Assembly: GCF_902497895.1 (NCBI RefSeq)
Contig: NZ_CABVHQ010000034.1
Span: forward strand, 1-64,000
DNA from: Pseudomonas fluorescens
GTDB lineage: Bacteria > Pseudomonadota > Gammaproteobacteria > Pseudomonadales > Pseudomonadaceae
DNA length: 64,000 nucleotides
Direction: 5' to 3'
In this document: positions 9,653-28,628 of the stretch, piece by piece
Position numbering within the stretch: position 1 is the first letter of the stretch
Layout of the letters: the number at the start of each line of letters is the position of its first letter
The notes under the pieces: generated by a model
The model's input: the letters and a program-made list of their open reading frames with translations, nothing else
What the model was told of the DNA's origin: nothing
Database searches by the model: none
Translations under genes and position numbers: made by a program

Positions 9653-10261
9653 TCACCTCTTGCTCTTGATCGCAGTGCCAAGCACTTGCAGATAGGCGAC
9701 CAGTGCGTCCATTTCGGTCTTGCCCTTGAGCGAGTCGCTGGCACCGGCAATGTCGACGTCGGTGTACGGCACGCCCAGGGTGCGCATGGCGCGTAGCTTG
9801 GTTTCGGTGTGGCTGCTGTCGACCTGGTTGTCCACCAGCCATGGATAGCCGGGCATCTTCGATTCCGGTACCACGTTGCGCGGGTTGTACAAGTGCGCGC
9901 GGTGCCAGTCTTCGGAGTAGCGACCGCCGACCCGGGCCAGGTCCGGACCGGTGCGCTTGGAGCCCCACAGGAACGGGTGATCCCAGACGCTTTCGCCGGC
10001 CACCGAGTAGTGCCCGTAGCGCTCGGTCTCGGCGCGGAACGGACGGATCATCTGCGAATGGCAGCCGACGCAGCCCTCGCGGATATAGATGTCACGACCT
10101 TCGAGTTGCAGCGCGGTGTAGGGCTTCATGCCTTCCACCGGCTTGTTGGTCACGTCCTGAAAGAACAGCGGGACGATCTGGGTCAGGCCGCCGATGCTCA
10201 CGGCCAGGACCATCAACAACAACAGCAGGCCGACGTTTTTTTCGATTGTTTCGTGTTTCAT
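9653..10261 (-). CDS. ccoO2: cbb3 oxidase subunit II, monohaem cytochrome c CcoO (copy 2)
   Basis: 202 residues, with membrane anchor, haem site [12 protein letters not shown] and axial Met in [11 protein letters not shown]. Almost the same as copy 1 over the first 140 residues and divergent afterwards ([16 protein letters not shown]). Ten bases separate it from ccoN2, with a GGAG-type ribosome site in the gap. Confidence 0.97.
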   Translation of the reverse strand: MKHETIEKNVGLLLLLMVLAVSIGGLTQIVPLFFQDVTNKPVEGMKPYTALQLEGRDIYIREGCVGCHSQMIRPFRAETERYGHYSVAGESVWDHPFLWGSKRTGPDLARVGGRYSEDWHRAHLYNPRNVVPESKMPGYPWLVDNQVDSSHTETKLRAMRTLGVPYTDVDIAGASDSLKGKTEMDALVAYLQVLGTAIKSKR

Positions 10262-10271
10262 GACGGACTCC

Positions 10272-11696
10272 TCAGGCGATCTGCGCCGCAGCGACGGCTT
10301 CGGCAGGCTGGGCTGCGCGCACGGTGCGCCAGGTGTTGTAAGCCATCAGCAACATGCCGCTGAAGAAGATCGCACCACCCACCAGCCGCACGATGAAGCC
10401 TGGGTGGCTGGCCACCAGGGTTTCGACGAAGGAGTAGGTCAGCGTGCCGTCTGCGTTGACTGCGCGCCACATAAGGCCCTGGGCGATGCCGTTGACCCAC
10501 ATCGAAGCGATGTAGAGCACGGTGCCGATGGTCGCGAGCCAGAAGTGCGCGTTGATCAGACCGACGCTGTGCATGGCCGGACGGCCGAAGATTTTCGGGA
10601 TCATGTGGTAGATGGCGCCAATCGAGATCATCGCTACCCAACCCAGCGCACCGGCGTGTACGTGGCCGATGGTCCAGTCGGTGTAGTGGGACAGCGCGTT
10701 GACCGTCTTGATGGCCATCATCGGACCTTCGAAGGTCGACATGCCGTAGAACGCCAGGGACACCACCAGGAACCGCAGGATCGGGTCGCTGCGCAACTTA
10801 TGCCAGGCGCCGGAGAGCGTCATCATGCCGTTGATCATCCCGCCCCAGCTTGGAGCCAGCAGGATCAGCGACATCACCATGCCCAGCGACTGTGCCCAGT
10901 CCGGCAGCGCGGTGTAGTGCAAGTGGTGCGGGCCGGCCCAGATGTAGAGGGTGATCAGTGCCCAGAAGTGCACGATCGACAGGCGATAGGAGTACACCGG
11001 GCGCTCGGCCTGTTTCGGCACGAAGTAGTACATCATCCCGAGGAAGCCCGCCGTGAGGAAGAAGCCTACCGCGTTGTGGCCATACCACCACTGAACCATG
11101 GCATCGGTCGCACCGGCATACACCGAGTAGGACTTGGTCATGCTGATCGGCAACTCCATGTTGTTGACCAGGTGCAGGATCGCCACGGTGATGATGAACG
11201 CACCGAAGAACCAGTTACCGACATAGATATGCCTGGTCTTGCGCTTGGCCAGGGTGCCGAAGAACACCACGGCGTAGGCGACCCAGACAATGGTGATCAG
11301 GATATCGATCGGCCATTCCAGCTCGGCGTATTCCTTGGAACTGGTGTAGCCCAGCGGCAGGGTGATGGCCGCCAGCAGGATCACCAGTTGCCAGCCCCAG
11401 AAGCAGAACGCGGCGACTTTCGGCGCAAACAGCTGCGTCTGGCAGGTGCGTTGGACCGAGTAGAAGGACGCCGCGAACAGTGCGCAACCGCCGAAGGCGA
11501 AGATCACTGCGTTGGTGTGCAACGGGCGCAGACGCCCGAAGCTGGTCCACGGCAAATTGAAGTTGAGTTCAGGCCAGACCAATTGAGCCGCGAGAAAAAC
11601 CCCGAGCCCCATACCGACGATGCCCCACACCACCGTCATAATGGCGAATTGGCGGACCACCTTGTAGTTATAGGCGGTACTGTTAGAAGTGTTCAT
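10272..11696 (-). CDS. ccoN2: cbb3 oxidase catalytic subunit I, CcoN (copy 2)
   Basis: Catalytic subunit of the second cbb3 oxidase, 474 residues, about twelve helices, with the same active-site motifs as copy 1 ([25 protein letters not shown]). The start at ATG 11694-11696 gives [16 protein letters not shown], aligned with copy 1; ten more upstream codons are open but not conserved. Differences from copy 1 cluster at the N-terminus, in the loop after [10 protein letters not shown] and at the C-terminus. Two paralogous cbb3 oxidases with different expression are the rule in Pseudomonas. Confidence 0.97.
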   Translation of the reverse strand: MNTSNSTAYNYKVVRQFAIMTVVWGIVGMGLGVFLAAQLVWPELNFNLPWTSFGRLRPLHTNAVIFAFGGCALFAASFYSVQRTCQTQLFAPKVAAFCFWGWQLVILLAAITLPLGYTSSKEYAELEWPIDILITIVWVAYAVVFFGTLAKRKTRHIYVGNWFFGAFIITVAILHLVNNMELPISMTKSYSVYAGATDAMVQWWYGHNAVGFFLTAGFLGMMYYFVPKQAERPVYSYRLSIVHFWALITLYIWAGPHHLHYTALPDWAQSLGMVMSLILLAPSWGGMINGMMTLSGAWHKLRSDPILRFLVVSLAFYGMSTFEGPMMAIKTVNALSHYTDWTIGHVHAGALGWVAMISIGAIYHMIPKIFGRPAMHSVGLINAHFWLATIGTVLYIASMWVNGIAQGLMWRAVNADGTLTYSFVETLVASHPGFIVRLVGGAIFFSGMLLMAYNTWRTVRAAQPAEAVAAAQIA

Positions 11697-11796
11697 GGTT
11701 CCCCATCCACGGTTCAGCTGAAGCAAGAGCGACTGCGCATGGCGACGGCGCGCTCACTTCTTCTGGAGTTATAGGCAGACTAAATGCGAGGTAAGC

Positions 11797-12486
11797 ATGG
11801 GCAAAGAGCACAAGGCCAGTATTGACGGGGATCAATGGCTGCGGTGTGTGACGGAGCATGGCTGGCTGTGGAATGCTGCCTCAGCCACGGCGGCGAAAGC
11901 CGAGCCGCGCACGCTGATTCTCGCCCACGGTGCCGGTGCGCCGATGGACAGTGGCTTCATGCACGACATGGCTGCACGCCTTGCCGGGCATGGGGTCAAC
12001 GTGTTGCGCTTCGAGTTTCCCTACATGGCGCAACGACGCCTGGACGGCGGTAAACGCCCACCCAATCCGGCGCCGAAACTGCTGGAATGCTGGCGCGAGG
12101 TGTATGCCCTCGTGCGGCGTCATGTCGCTGGGCGCCTGGCCATCGGCGGCAAGTCGATGGGCGGGCGCATGGCCAGTTTACTGGCGGATGAATTGGCGGC
12201 GGATGCGCTGGTATGCCTGGGGTATCCGTTCTATGCCGTCGGCAAACCGGAAAAGCCACGAGTGGCGCATCTGGCCGAACTCAAGACCCCGACCTTGATC
12301 GTGCAGGGCGAGCGGGATGCATTGGGTAATCGTGCGGCGGTAGAAGGCTATGAGTTGGTGCCGAGTATCGAGGTGTATTGGCTGGCCGCTGCCGACCATG
12401 ACTTGAAGCCGTTGAAGGTATCGGGGTTTAGTCATGAACAGCATTTGCAATCAGCGGCCGAAAAAGTAGCCGGATTTCTTCTGTGA
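11797..12486 (+). CDS. Alpha/beta hydrolase of the KANL3/Tex30 (dienelactone hydrolase-like) family
   Basis: 229 residues. Shows an early LAHGAGAPMDSGFM oxyanion-side motif, the nucleophile elbow GGKSMGGR (Ser in GKSMGG, near residue 117), a probable acid in QGERDALG and a C-terminal AADHDLKP histidine, so a complete Ser-Asp-His set. The substrate is unknown. Divergent from ccoN2; the first codons overlap the putative Anr box at 11822-11835, so the start may be further in, although the N-terminal residues look protein-like. Confidence 0.85.
   Translation: MGKEHKASIDGDQWLRCVTEHGWLWNAASATAAKAEPRTLILAHGAGAPMDSGFMHDMAARLAGHGVNVLRFEFPYMAQRRLDGGKRPPNPAPKLLECWREVYALVRRHVAGRLAIGGKSMGGRMASLLADELAADALVCLGYPFYAVGKPEKPRVAHLAELKTPTLIVQGERDALGNRAAVEGYELVPSIEVYWLAAADHDLKPLKVSGFSHEQHLQSAAEKVAGFLL
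11822..11835 (-). promoter_or_regulatory. Anr/Fnr-type binding site upstream of ccoN2
   Basis: TTGACGGGGATCAA (minus strand TTGATCCCCGTCAA), two half-sites with a four-base spacer and one mismatch from the Fnr consensus. It lies about 132 bases upstream of the ccoN2 ATG. A CATGCT that could serve as a -10 begins 22 bases downstream on the minus strand, the spacing expected for Fnr-type activation. It overlaps the 5' coding end of the divergent hydrolase. Confidence 0.6.
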
Positions 12487-12510
12487 ACTGTGCATAACAG
12501 TGCCGAGTCC

Positions 12511-12655
12511 GTAGCAGCTGCCGAGCCTGCGAGGCTGCGTTCGAGGACGGAGTCCTCGCAAATCCTGAGTGCGCGGTTTACTTGAAAGAACCCGTTGCCT
12601 GATTTAACGACCGCTTCGCGGCCGAACGCAGCCTCGCAGGCTCGGCAGCTGCTAC
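12511..12655. repeat. Long perfect inverted repeat (33-bp arms)
   Basis: 12511-12543 (gtagcagctgccgagcct...) pairs perfectly with 12623-12655. The loop contains a smaller hairpin (cgaggacggagtcctcg). Just after it lies 'gatgtgtagatatacctatg', also present beside the related element at 14140-14364. It follows the hydrolase stop by about 25 bases and may double as a terminator. Confidence 0.85.
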
Positions 12656-12720
12656 GAGAGCTAGAACAAAAAAAGATGTGTAGATATACCTATGGTGATC
12701 TGTGGCGATGCGCAGCGGCC

Positions 12721-13614
12721 CTAAAACCTGTAAACCGGCAACGTCGTCACTTTGCTCAGTTCATCATTCAATAGCACGTGGTTCTGTTCTCCCCGAAAAA
12801 ACCAGGTGTTGGAAGCTGTTGCCAGTTTTTGCGCGGAAATAATCTCGGAAATAATTCTCGCCACTTTCTCATTGCTCAGATCTACATAAAATCCAGGGTC
12901 AGCAGTAATGCCGCATCCGTGACCCGCGCTAACCATACCCACCTGGAGGAATCGCCCGCGCTCAATCTTCACGAACAAAGGGCCACCGGAATCACCGATG
13001 CACGCATCCTTGCCAACTTCTCCACCCGCACACAAAAACGCTTCCCAGGTTGAACCCCGGCAATCAATGCCATGGGAAACATACGGCACTTCAACTTGAT
13101 GCAGGCGGTCTGGATACTTGCCGTCCGGCATTCTGCCCCAGCCTGTCGTTATAAAATAATTTCCCGGTTTTCGATATTCTGTATCGTTGTCTGGCATGGC
13201 AATCGGAACGACGCCGGTCACTTCCTTATCCAGTTTTAATACCGCCATATCCAACAGTGAATTCCAATACACTCGTTGAGTTGCTGTGCGTACATAACCT
13301 TGGGTTGCATCGCTGCGCACGGTGCGACCAATCCAGACCTGAGTGCCGGGGACAAACTTGACCACGCACTGTGCGGCGGTCAATACCAGGTTCGACGCGA
13401 TCAAGGTCCCGCCACACTGAGTGTTATTGGTGTTGACCGGCTGGGTGATGATGTACGCCATGAAGGGATATTCTGCATCCGCCACTTCGGATGCACTGAA
13501 GGTTGGCGGAGGAGGGCCGCGGTCATGAAAGTAGGCGCCTTTCAGGAAAAGCAATACAGCACTAATCCCCACAGTGACAATCAATAAAACGATTCCGGCG
13601 ATTTTTGTTTTCAT
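12721..13614 (-). CDS. Trypsin-like (S1 family) protein with catalytic His replaced by Gln
   Basis: 297 residues. An N-terminal hydrophobic segment (about 5-24) suggests a membrane anchor or uncleaved signal. The chymotrypsin fold follows: GGTLIASNLVLTAAQC where active enzymes have TAAHC, the Asp in LLDMAVLKL and the serine motif KDACIGDSGGPL. The codon at the His position is CAG, so the charge-relay His is absent while Asp and Ser remain. Cysteines around both sites are kept. It could be a non-catalytic serine-protease homologue that binds rather than cuts, or a damaged enzyme; the intact remainder favours the former. Single gene; a palindrome lies about 80 bases upstream. Confidence 0.85.
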   Translation of the reverse strand: MKTKIAGIVLLIVTVGISAVLLFLKGAYFHDRGPPPPTFSASEVADAEYPFMAYIITQPVNTNNTQCGGTLIASNLVLTAAQCVVKFVPGTQVWIGRTVRSDATQGYVRTATQRVYWNSLLDMAVLKLDKEVTGVVPIAMPDNDTEYRKPGNYFITTGWGRMPDGKYPDRLHQVEVPYVSHGIDCRGSTWEAFLCAGGEVGKDACIGDSGGPLFVKIERGRFLQVGMVSAGHGCGITADPGFYVDLSNEKVARIISEIISAQKLATASNTWFFRGEQNHVLLNDELSKVTTLPVYRF

Positions 13615-13691
13615 ACCCGTTCTCGCGGTTTTTGCTGATAGAGAAGGTTTGAAAGTTGTTGTGCGCGAGTGTTGTGGGCTTTTGATCTTTG

Positions 13692-13717
13692 GTCAACTGT
13701 CAGGGTTGACAGTTGAC
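13692..13717. promoter_or_regulatory. Perfect 11-bp palindrome upstream of the protease-like gene
   Basis: gtcaactgtca-gggt-tgacagttgac, two perfect 11-base arms with a four-base spacer, 78 bases upstream of the minus-strand start at 13614. No T run follows, so an operator is more likely than a terminator. The regulator is unknown. Confidence 0.5.
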
Positions 13718-14000
13718 TTGCGGTCTTTTTAGTTAGTGAGAGTTTGTATCGAGGATAAGGCGAGAAATTAAAAATCTCGGTGTCGAGTCTTTGGGTTCTT
13801 TGAGGTTTCTTGCAAATAGGGCTGTCAGCGATTAAAACTCTCCGCCAGCGAACACCGGGTATTGTTTAGACAAATCCTGTGGGCGGGCATTGAACCAATG
13901 CCGGTCAGTTAAGAGTCATTTTTTTGCGGGATGGCTTTGGATTATTTGCCAGGCTCAAAACCCACCCCTCACCCTAACCCTCCCGAAACGTCGGACCGCC

Positions 14001-14140
14001 CCAAGGAGGCGAGGGGACTGACCGAGATGTCTGTTTGTATGCTGCGACCTGAAAAATCGTGTCGATTATGGATTCGAAACAGGTTTTTCAGGTCGCAGTA
14101 AATCTTGAATAACCCCCAATCAGTCCCCTCGCCCCCTTGG
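14001..14140. repeat. Nested inverted repeat
   Basis: Outer arms 14001-14021 and 14120-14140 match at 20 of 21 bases (ccaaggaggcgaggggactga type). Inside them a second perfect 15-bp pair (14042-14056 with 14084-14098, ctgcgacctgaaaaa) has a 27-base loop. Directly abuts another composite element. No gene. Confidence 0.8.
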
Positions 14141-14364
14141 GCATGGGTATCTACACATCTCGAAAGGCTAGAACTTCCGTAGCAGCTGTCGAGTGGAACG
14201 AGGCAGCGTCCGAGGACGGAGTCCTCGTAAAGCCTGTGCTCGCGGTTTATCTGAAGCACCGAGGTGCAGGGTCTTACGGCTGCTTCGCAGCCGGACGCTG
14301 CCTCGTTCTACTCGACAGCTGCTACGCCCTGCCAAGCATCAAAAAATGTGTAGATACCTATGCC
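14140..14364. repeat. Composite inverted-repeat element, related to the one at 12.5 kb
   Basis: Outer arms 14140-14158 and 14346-14364 match at 18 of 19 bases and contain 'gtatctacacat'. Inner arms 14179-14212 and 14292-14325 match at 33 of 34 bases. The centre carries the same cgaggacggagtcctcg hairpin as 12511-12655. The region 13615-14485 holds no credible gene. Confidence 0.8.
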
Positions 14365-14438
14365 CCTTGGGGAGAGGGTGAGGGGTGGATTTCGGATCAG
14401 AACGCACCATCCCTGAGCTGATTTCCCTCAGGCAATAA

Positions 14439-14468
14439 AAAACCCGGAAGTATCACCTCCCGGGTTTT
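14439..14468 (-). terminator. Rho-independent terminator after the chemoreceptor gene
   Basis: aaaacccgg (14439-14447) pairs with ccgggtttt (14460-14468), loop of 12 bases, with A and T runs on both sides. It is 18 bases past the stop of the minus-strand chemoreceptor gene. Confidence 0.85.
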
Positions 14469-14485
14469 TGTCTTTGCAGCGGCTG

Positions 14486-16051
14486 TCAGCGGTTAAATCG
14501 CTCCACCAACGAATACTGGCTACTCGCGGTTTTGTTCAGCTCTTCACTCAACAGCGCCGAGTGCTGGGCCTGTTCCGAAGTCTGGTCCGCCAGCTGCGCA
14601 ATGGTGCTGATATTGCGGCTGATCTCTTCGGCCACGGCGCTTTGTTCTTCGGTGGCGGCGGCGATCTGGGTGGTCATGTCGGTGATGTGGGCTACCGCTT
14701 CGCTGATCCCCACCAAGGCCTTGTCGGCCTCGAGCACTCGGGCGACACCTTCTTCGGCCTGGCGATGGCCGGCGTCCATGGTTTGCACGGCGGTGTTGGC
14801 AGTCTGCTGCAGCTTGGCGATCAGGCTGTGGATCTGCCCGGTGGACTCGCTGGTGCGTTGTGCCAGTTGCCGCACTTCATCGGCCACCACCGCAAACCCG
14901 CGACCCATTTCCCCGGCGCGGGCCGCTTCGATGGCAGCGTTCAGCGCCAGCAGGTTGGTCTGGTCGGCGATGCCCTTGATCACATCGACCACCCCGCCGA
15001 TTTCATTGCTGTCCTTGGCCAGTTGGGTCACGGTGGCGCCGGTTTCGCCGACCACCACCGACAGGCGCTGGATGGCCTCGCGGGTTTCACCGGCTATGTC
15101 GCGACCGCGGCTGGTCAGGCGATTGGCTTCCTGGGTGGCGTCGGCGGTGCGCTGCACATGGCTCGCAACTTCCTGGGTAGTGGCCGCCATCTGGTTGACG
15201 GCGGTCGCCACTTGCTCGGTCTCGACCCGCTGGCGCTCAAGCCCGGTCGAGCTCTTGTGCGCCAGGGCGTCGGACTGGCGCGCTTGCTCGTTCAGGTGCT
15301 CGGCGGTGTCCTGGAGCCGGGTCAGGCAGGTTTTCAGACGGGCTTCCTGGCTGAGGATGGACATCTCCAGGCGTGCCTGGTCGCCGCGACTGTCGGTGTA
15401 CATCTGGGCGATCAGCGGGTCCGAGGTGGTCTGTTCGGCCAGGCGCAGCAAGCGTTTGAGGCCGCGCTGCTGCCAGCTCAAGCCGAGCAGGCCGAGCGGC
15501 ACCGACAGCCCTGCCGCGAGGGCGAAGCCCCAATGGGAATTGAGCCAGATACCAATCAGGAAACTCAGCTGGCTGACCATGATGAACGGCAGCCAGTCTT
15601 GCAGCACCGGCAGCCATGAGTCCCGCTTGGGGATAGCCGACTTGCCCTGGTTGATGCGTTGGTAGAGCGCTTCGGCGCGGCGGATCTGTTCGGCGGTGGG
15701 TTTGACCCGGACCGACTCGAAACCGACTACCTGGTTGCCTTCGAACACCGGTGTGACATAGGCGTTGACCCAATAGTGGTCACCGCTCTTGCAACGATTC
15801 TTGACAATGCCCATCCACGGCAAGCCTTGTTTCAGGGTGCCCCACATATGGGCGAACACCGCGGCCGGGACGTCGGGGTGACGGACCAGGTTATGCGGCG
15901 CCCGGACCAGCTCCTCGCGGGAATAACCGCTGATCTCGACGAACGCGTCGTTGCAGTAGGTGATCACGCCTTTGGCATCGGTGGTGGAAATCAACCGTTG
16001 CTGAGCGGGGAAGGTGCGTTCACGTTGTGTGGTGGGCTGGTTATTACGCAT
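14486..16051 (-). CDS. PAS-domain methyl-accepting chemotaxis protein (Aer-like)
   Basis: 521 residues. N-terminal PAS domain (about 20-130; [50 protein letters not shown]) as in the energy-taxis receptor Aer. A short hydrophobic region near 155-195 has no periplasmic sensor domain. A long coiled coil then carries the kinase-control tip (about 350-400; [25 protein letters not shown]). It senses internally, probably redox or oxygen through a flavin, and signals to CheA/CheW; the ligand is inferred from the family. Start at ATG 16049-16051; six upstream codons would require TTG. Single gene. Confidence 0.9.
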   Translation of the reverse strand: MRNNQPTTQRERTFPAQQRLISTTDAKGVITYCNDAFVEISGYSREELVRAPHNLVRHPDVPAAVFAHMWGTLKQGLPWMGIVKNRCKSGDHYWVNAYVTPVFEGNQVVGFESVRVKPTAEQIRRAEALYQRINQGKSAIPKRDSWLPVLQDWLPFIMVSQLSFLIGIWLNSHWGFALAAGLSVPLGLLGLSWQQRGLKRLLRLAEQTTSDPLIAQMYTDSRGDQARLEMSILSQEARLKTCLTRLQDTAEHLNEQARQSDALAHKSSTGLERQRVETEQVATAVNQMAATTQEVASHVQRTADATQEANRLTSRGRDIAGETREAIQRLSVVVGETGATVTQLAKDSNEIGGVVDVIKGIADQTNLLALNAAIEAARAGEMGRGFAVVADEVRQLAQRTSESTGQIHSLIAKLQQTANTAVQTMDAGHRQAEEGVARVLEADKALVGISEAVAHITDMTTQIAAATEEQSAVAEEISRNISTIAQLADQTSEQAQHSALLSEELNKTASSQYSLVERFNR

Positions 16052-16477
16052 GTTTTTATCAATCCGCAAGGCTTTGTCGGGTTGTCGGCAGTGTCGGGGA
16101 TTTATTGAGCCTATTTTTCCATGATCGGCGCCGGTCTCGAATCAGTGGTTGCAGGCAACCCCCCGGAGCTGGGTGCTTCTGTGGGATCGAGGGGCGTGAA
16201 CAGTCGAGATTGGGGGCTTTTCAGGGTTTCCCTGAGGGGGGCTGGCAGCGTATGATTCGCGGCCGATTTTGATACCCAAAGGCAGTGTGAACCGCCTGTC
16301 GGTAGTGACGGCGTCTCAAAGGTTTTTTATCGGGTCAACTTAATAATAATTAGAGTCATGAACGTTAATAAAATGTAGATAACTTTCCCGGTGTTCGGGT
16401 CAATGGATGTTGACTGTCTTCAGCCATCATAAGAAGTGATGGTTATCGCCGGGAATTTAAAAAAGGTGGATTCAGCA
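16052..16477. other. Intergenic 5' region of the PKS gene
   Basis: Divergent region between the chemoreceptor and the PKS. The last 150 bases are notably AT-rich for this genome (about 16330-16400), consistent with a promoter and with horizontally acquired capsule DNA, but I cannot name a convincing -35/-10 pair. No ops/JUMPstart sequence seen. Confidence 0.5.
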
Positions 16478-25980
<9,503 letters not shown>

Positions 25981-25992
25981 CGACCGAATGGG

Positions 25993-28020
25993 CTAATCCG
26001 GTTGCACCTGCCCAACGGCAAACATCCCTTTGAGGTATCGACGCACCTGGTGGTACAACGCAAAGGAGCTGTCCTGGGTCGAGGCGTGTTCGAGGGCCTG
26101 CCAGGCGCTGCAAGGCAGGTTCATGCGGCGGTCGGTGTAGCGCGGGTAACGCAACAGCGCGGCGGCCACCAGTTCATCCAGGGTCACCCGGCGGGTGCGG
26201 CGGGGCAGGGGCTGGTGGTCTTTGGTCAAGCCCCAGCCGGCATAGAATGGCGCGCCATAGGTCACCACTTCGCGGCCATGCAGCAAGGCTTCGAAACCCG
26301 CCAGCGAGTCCTGCGTATGGACTTCATCGACCTGCGCGAACAGGCTCGCGACATCCCCACCGAGCACCAGATGATCGGCAAGCTTCATGATCTGCTCACG
26401 GGCCAGGTGACCCAGGCGCTTGCCAGTCGCCGGCTGGTAGACAATCCAGGCTTGCGGTGCAGCGGCGCGTACCCGTTCAAGTAGCTGCAGGTCGCTGAGC
26501 AAGGTGTCTTCAAGCTGACCCGCAAGCAAAATTCGTCGCTGCCCTGAAGAGGCCGCAACCTGCCGAGCCGCAGTCTCGACCCGGGCAACGATTCGCTCAC
26601 GCAACCGGCGCGCTTGCGCGAGCGTAGCCGGATCAAAATCCCCCTGCTGCAAATCGGTTTCCAGATCACTCGGGCGACTGGCTTCAAAGTGAATCCCGCT
26701 GCGATCGAGAACCAGCGACGTACCCAAGGGCCGCAGAAAACCCTGCTCCAGGCGCCAGAGTGGCAGGCCATGGGCATCGGCCCGGGCCTGCAGGTTTTGC
26801 GCTTCGCCGGTTGCCCACACCAGCAATTTACCGCCCTGGCGGGCGACCTGCGGCATCAGCTCGCTCTGGTCCCTGGCGAAATTCAGACTGCCCCAACGAC
26901 TGGTGAGAAAACGCCGGACCCTGGATTGATTGCGCCGAGGCACGCCCAACACGGTCAAGGGGCCGGCAAACAGCGTGTCCTGTTCCTTTTGCCGGGCCAA
27001 CTGCTGGGCCACGGTCATGACATCGCAGAGTTGCTCGGTCAGTGGGTCGACGTACCGGCAATAACGAATGTAGGCCGCCGCCACCAGTTGCTCCAGGCTG
27101 GGCCGGGCCTGGCGGCGCGGTATGGCCAGGCGGTCATCGGTCAAACCCCAGCCGGCATAGAAGGGCAGGCCGAAACAGCTCACCGGAACGCCTTGAATCA
27201 ACGCCTCCAACCCGGCCTGGCTGGTGGCGATGTAAACCCGCGCGGCCCGCCGGGCCAGCGAAGCCCAGGACAGATTGCGACTTTCCAGAGTCACCCCGCG
27301 CTCGGTAGCGGCGTCCAGCAGGCAGCTCTTCTTGTGCCCGCTGAGGCAATCCGGGTGAATGCGCACCCGGACATCGGCCCCCGGATTCTCCGCCAGCGCG
27401 GTATCGAGCATGCGGATGAAATCCGCTTCACACAGGCCGCCACCGGGAATGGAGAAATCGCCATAGGTCTGGTCCACCACCAGAATCAATCGCGACTCGC
27501 GCCCCAGCGGGTCGTCGTCGCTCAGGTCTGGCGCATTGTTGTATTTGCCGATGCCGCTGTTGCGCATCAGCGCAATCAGCGCCGTCGCCGTTGCCAGTTC
27601 GGCGGCGCTCAGTTGCTCAGGCTTTTGCAGAATATTTTCCAGCAGCGACGGTCGATCGGCCAGGTAATGGATGCCGATCGGATCGACCACCATCGACATC
27701 GGCGTATCGCCCTCGACCCCGAGCGAAGACGAGCGCAGAAAGCCGTCTTCGAGGGCGATGTAAGGAATGCCCCAGCGCTTGCAGAGCACGCGGGCATGAT
27801 CCGATGAGCGCTTGTAGCCAATCCCGGCAATGCCCTTGAGCCCTTTGGGCGCCTGCGTGCCTCGGCGCCACAGCCAGAAGGGCACACCTTCCGGACCGAG
27901 GAACTGATTCAGGTGAAAGACTCTCCAGAGCACCCACTGGGACATGATCCCGACCCAGCCCGGGCCTGGCACCAGCGACTCGACAACGGGTACGGATCGA
28001 TTCATCTCATCGCCGCTCAT
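25993..28020 (-). CDS. KpsC-like two-module Kdo transferase with an altered second module
   Basis: 675 residues, capsule polysaccharide biosynthesis family (KpsC). Two repeated modules: the first with LEDGFLRSSSLG near residue 91 and PFYAGWGLTDD, the second with LEQGFLRPLGTS near 425 and PFYAGWGLTKD near its end. KpsC makes the poly-Kdo linker of group 2 capsules using its two beta-Kdo transferase modules. Here the Asp of the EDGF signature is Gln in module two, where all other modules in this window keep Asp. ATG 28018-28020 overlaps the preceding GNAT stop (ATGA), which decides the start. Last gene of the six-gene operon; the second KpsC-type protein of the locus besides the canonical kpsC. 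Confidence 0.88.
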   Translation of the reverse strand: MSGDEMNRSVPVVESLVPGPGWVGIMSQWVLWRVFHLNQFLGPEGVPFWLWRRGTQAPKGLKGIAGIGYKRSSDHARVLCKRWGIPYIALEDGFLRSSSLGVEGDTPMSMVVDPIGIHYLADRPSLLENILQKPEQLSAAELATATALIALMRNSGIGKYNNAPDLSDDDPLGRESRLILVVDQTYGDFSIPGGGLCEADFIRMLDTALAENPGADVRVRIHPDCLSGHKKSCLLDAATERGVTLESRNLSWASLARRAARVYIATSQAGLEALIQGVPVSCFGLPFYAGWGLTDDRLAIPRRQARPSLEQLVAAAYIRYCRYVDPLTEQLCDVMTVAQQLARQKEQDTLFAGPLTVLGVPRRNQSRVRRFLTSRWGSLNFARDQSELMPQVARQGGKLLVWATGEAQNLQARADAHGLPLWRLEQGFLRPLGTSLVLDRSGIHFEASRPSDLETDLQQGDFDPATLAQARRLRERIVARVETAARQVAASSGQRRILLAGQLEDTLLSDLQLLERVRAAAPQAWIVYQPATGKRLGHLAREQIMKLADHLVLGGDVASLFAQVDEVHTQDSLAGFEALLHGREVVTYGAPFYAGWGLTKDHQPLPRRTRRVTLDELVAAALLRYPRYTDRRMNLPCSAWQALEHASTQDSSFALYHQVRRYLKGMFAVGQVQPD

Positions 28021-28628
28021 GGGCAGTGCGTCAGCGAACGGCGCATGTTGATCACCGCGGGAAAGGGCAGAAACCGGCCGAGCCAATTCACCGGAGTGCT
28101 TCTAACTCGGATGAACCCCTGCTGCGTGTAGAGCCGTTGAGCACGTTGATTTTTCACCTGGACCTCAAGCTCGACTTTTGCATAGCCGGCTTGCCGGGCT
28201 TGAGCGAATGTCTGCGCCAGCAGGGCGCTGGCAATGCCCTGATGGCGCACGGGCTTGATCACGCGCAAGCCATAGAGATAGAACCCGTAGTACCACTCGC
28301 GGTGTTCGGCAATCACAAACAGCAGGTAGCGCAGTGCACCCCTGAGTCGGCCGAATTCCCCAAGGAACGGCGCCAGCCCCGGCGAGAAGGGCCCGCGCCG
28401 GTGGTGTTTGAAGGCCGCATAGCCGAGCGCAGTGGAGTCCCGATAGGCAATCAGAATCCGGTCCCAATTGATCCCCCGGCCCAGCAGGCGATAACGGCAG
28501 GCTTCATCGCCGAGGATGAAGGCCAGCGAGCCGCGGCCCGAGGTGATCAGTCGTGCAATCGCTTCGTCCCGCTCCAGTAAGCTGGAGCCGAGGACGATGT
28601 GCAGGGACTCGGTCGCCTGTTCAGTCAT
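28017..28628 (-). CDS. GNAT family N-acyltransferase
   Basis: 203 residues. Acetyl-CoA binding region in the second half (VRHQGIASALLAQTFAQA, near 133-150), followed by VELEVQVKNQRAQRLYTQQGF, the standard GNAT beta4-beta5 and last helix. The substrate is not evident. Both ends overlap neighbours by four to eight bases, so it is an integral member of the kpsC-kpsS-SDR-RkpI operon. It could acylate the amino group of the lipid predicted for this cassette, but that is speculation. Confidence 0.85.
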   Translation of the reverse strand: MTEQATESLHIVLGSSLLERDEAIARLITSGRGSLAFILGDEACRYRLLGRGINWDRILIAYRDSTALGYAAFKHHRRGPFSPGLAPFLGEFGRLRGALRYLLFVIAEHREWYYGFYLYGLRVIKPVRHQGIASALLAQTFAQARQAGYAKVELEVQVKNQRAQRLYTQQGFIRVRSTPVNWLGRFLPFPAVINMRRSLTHCP

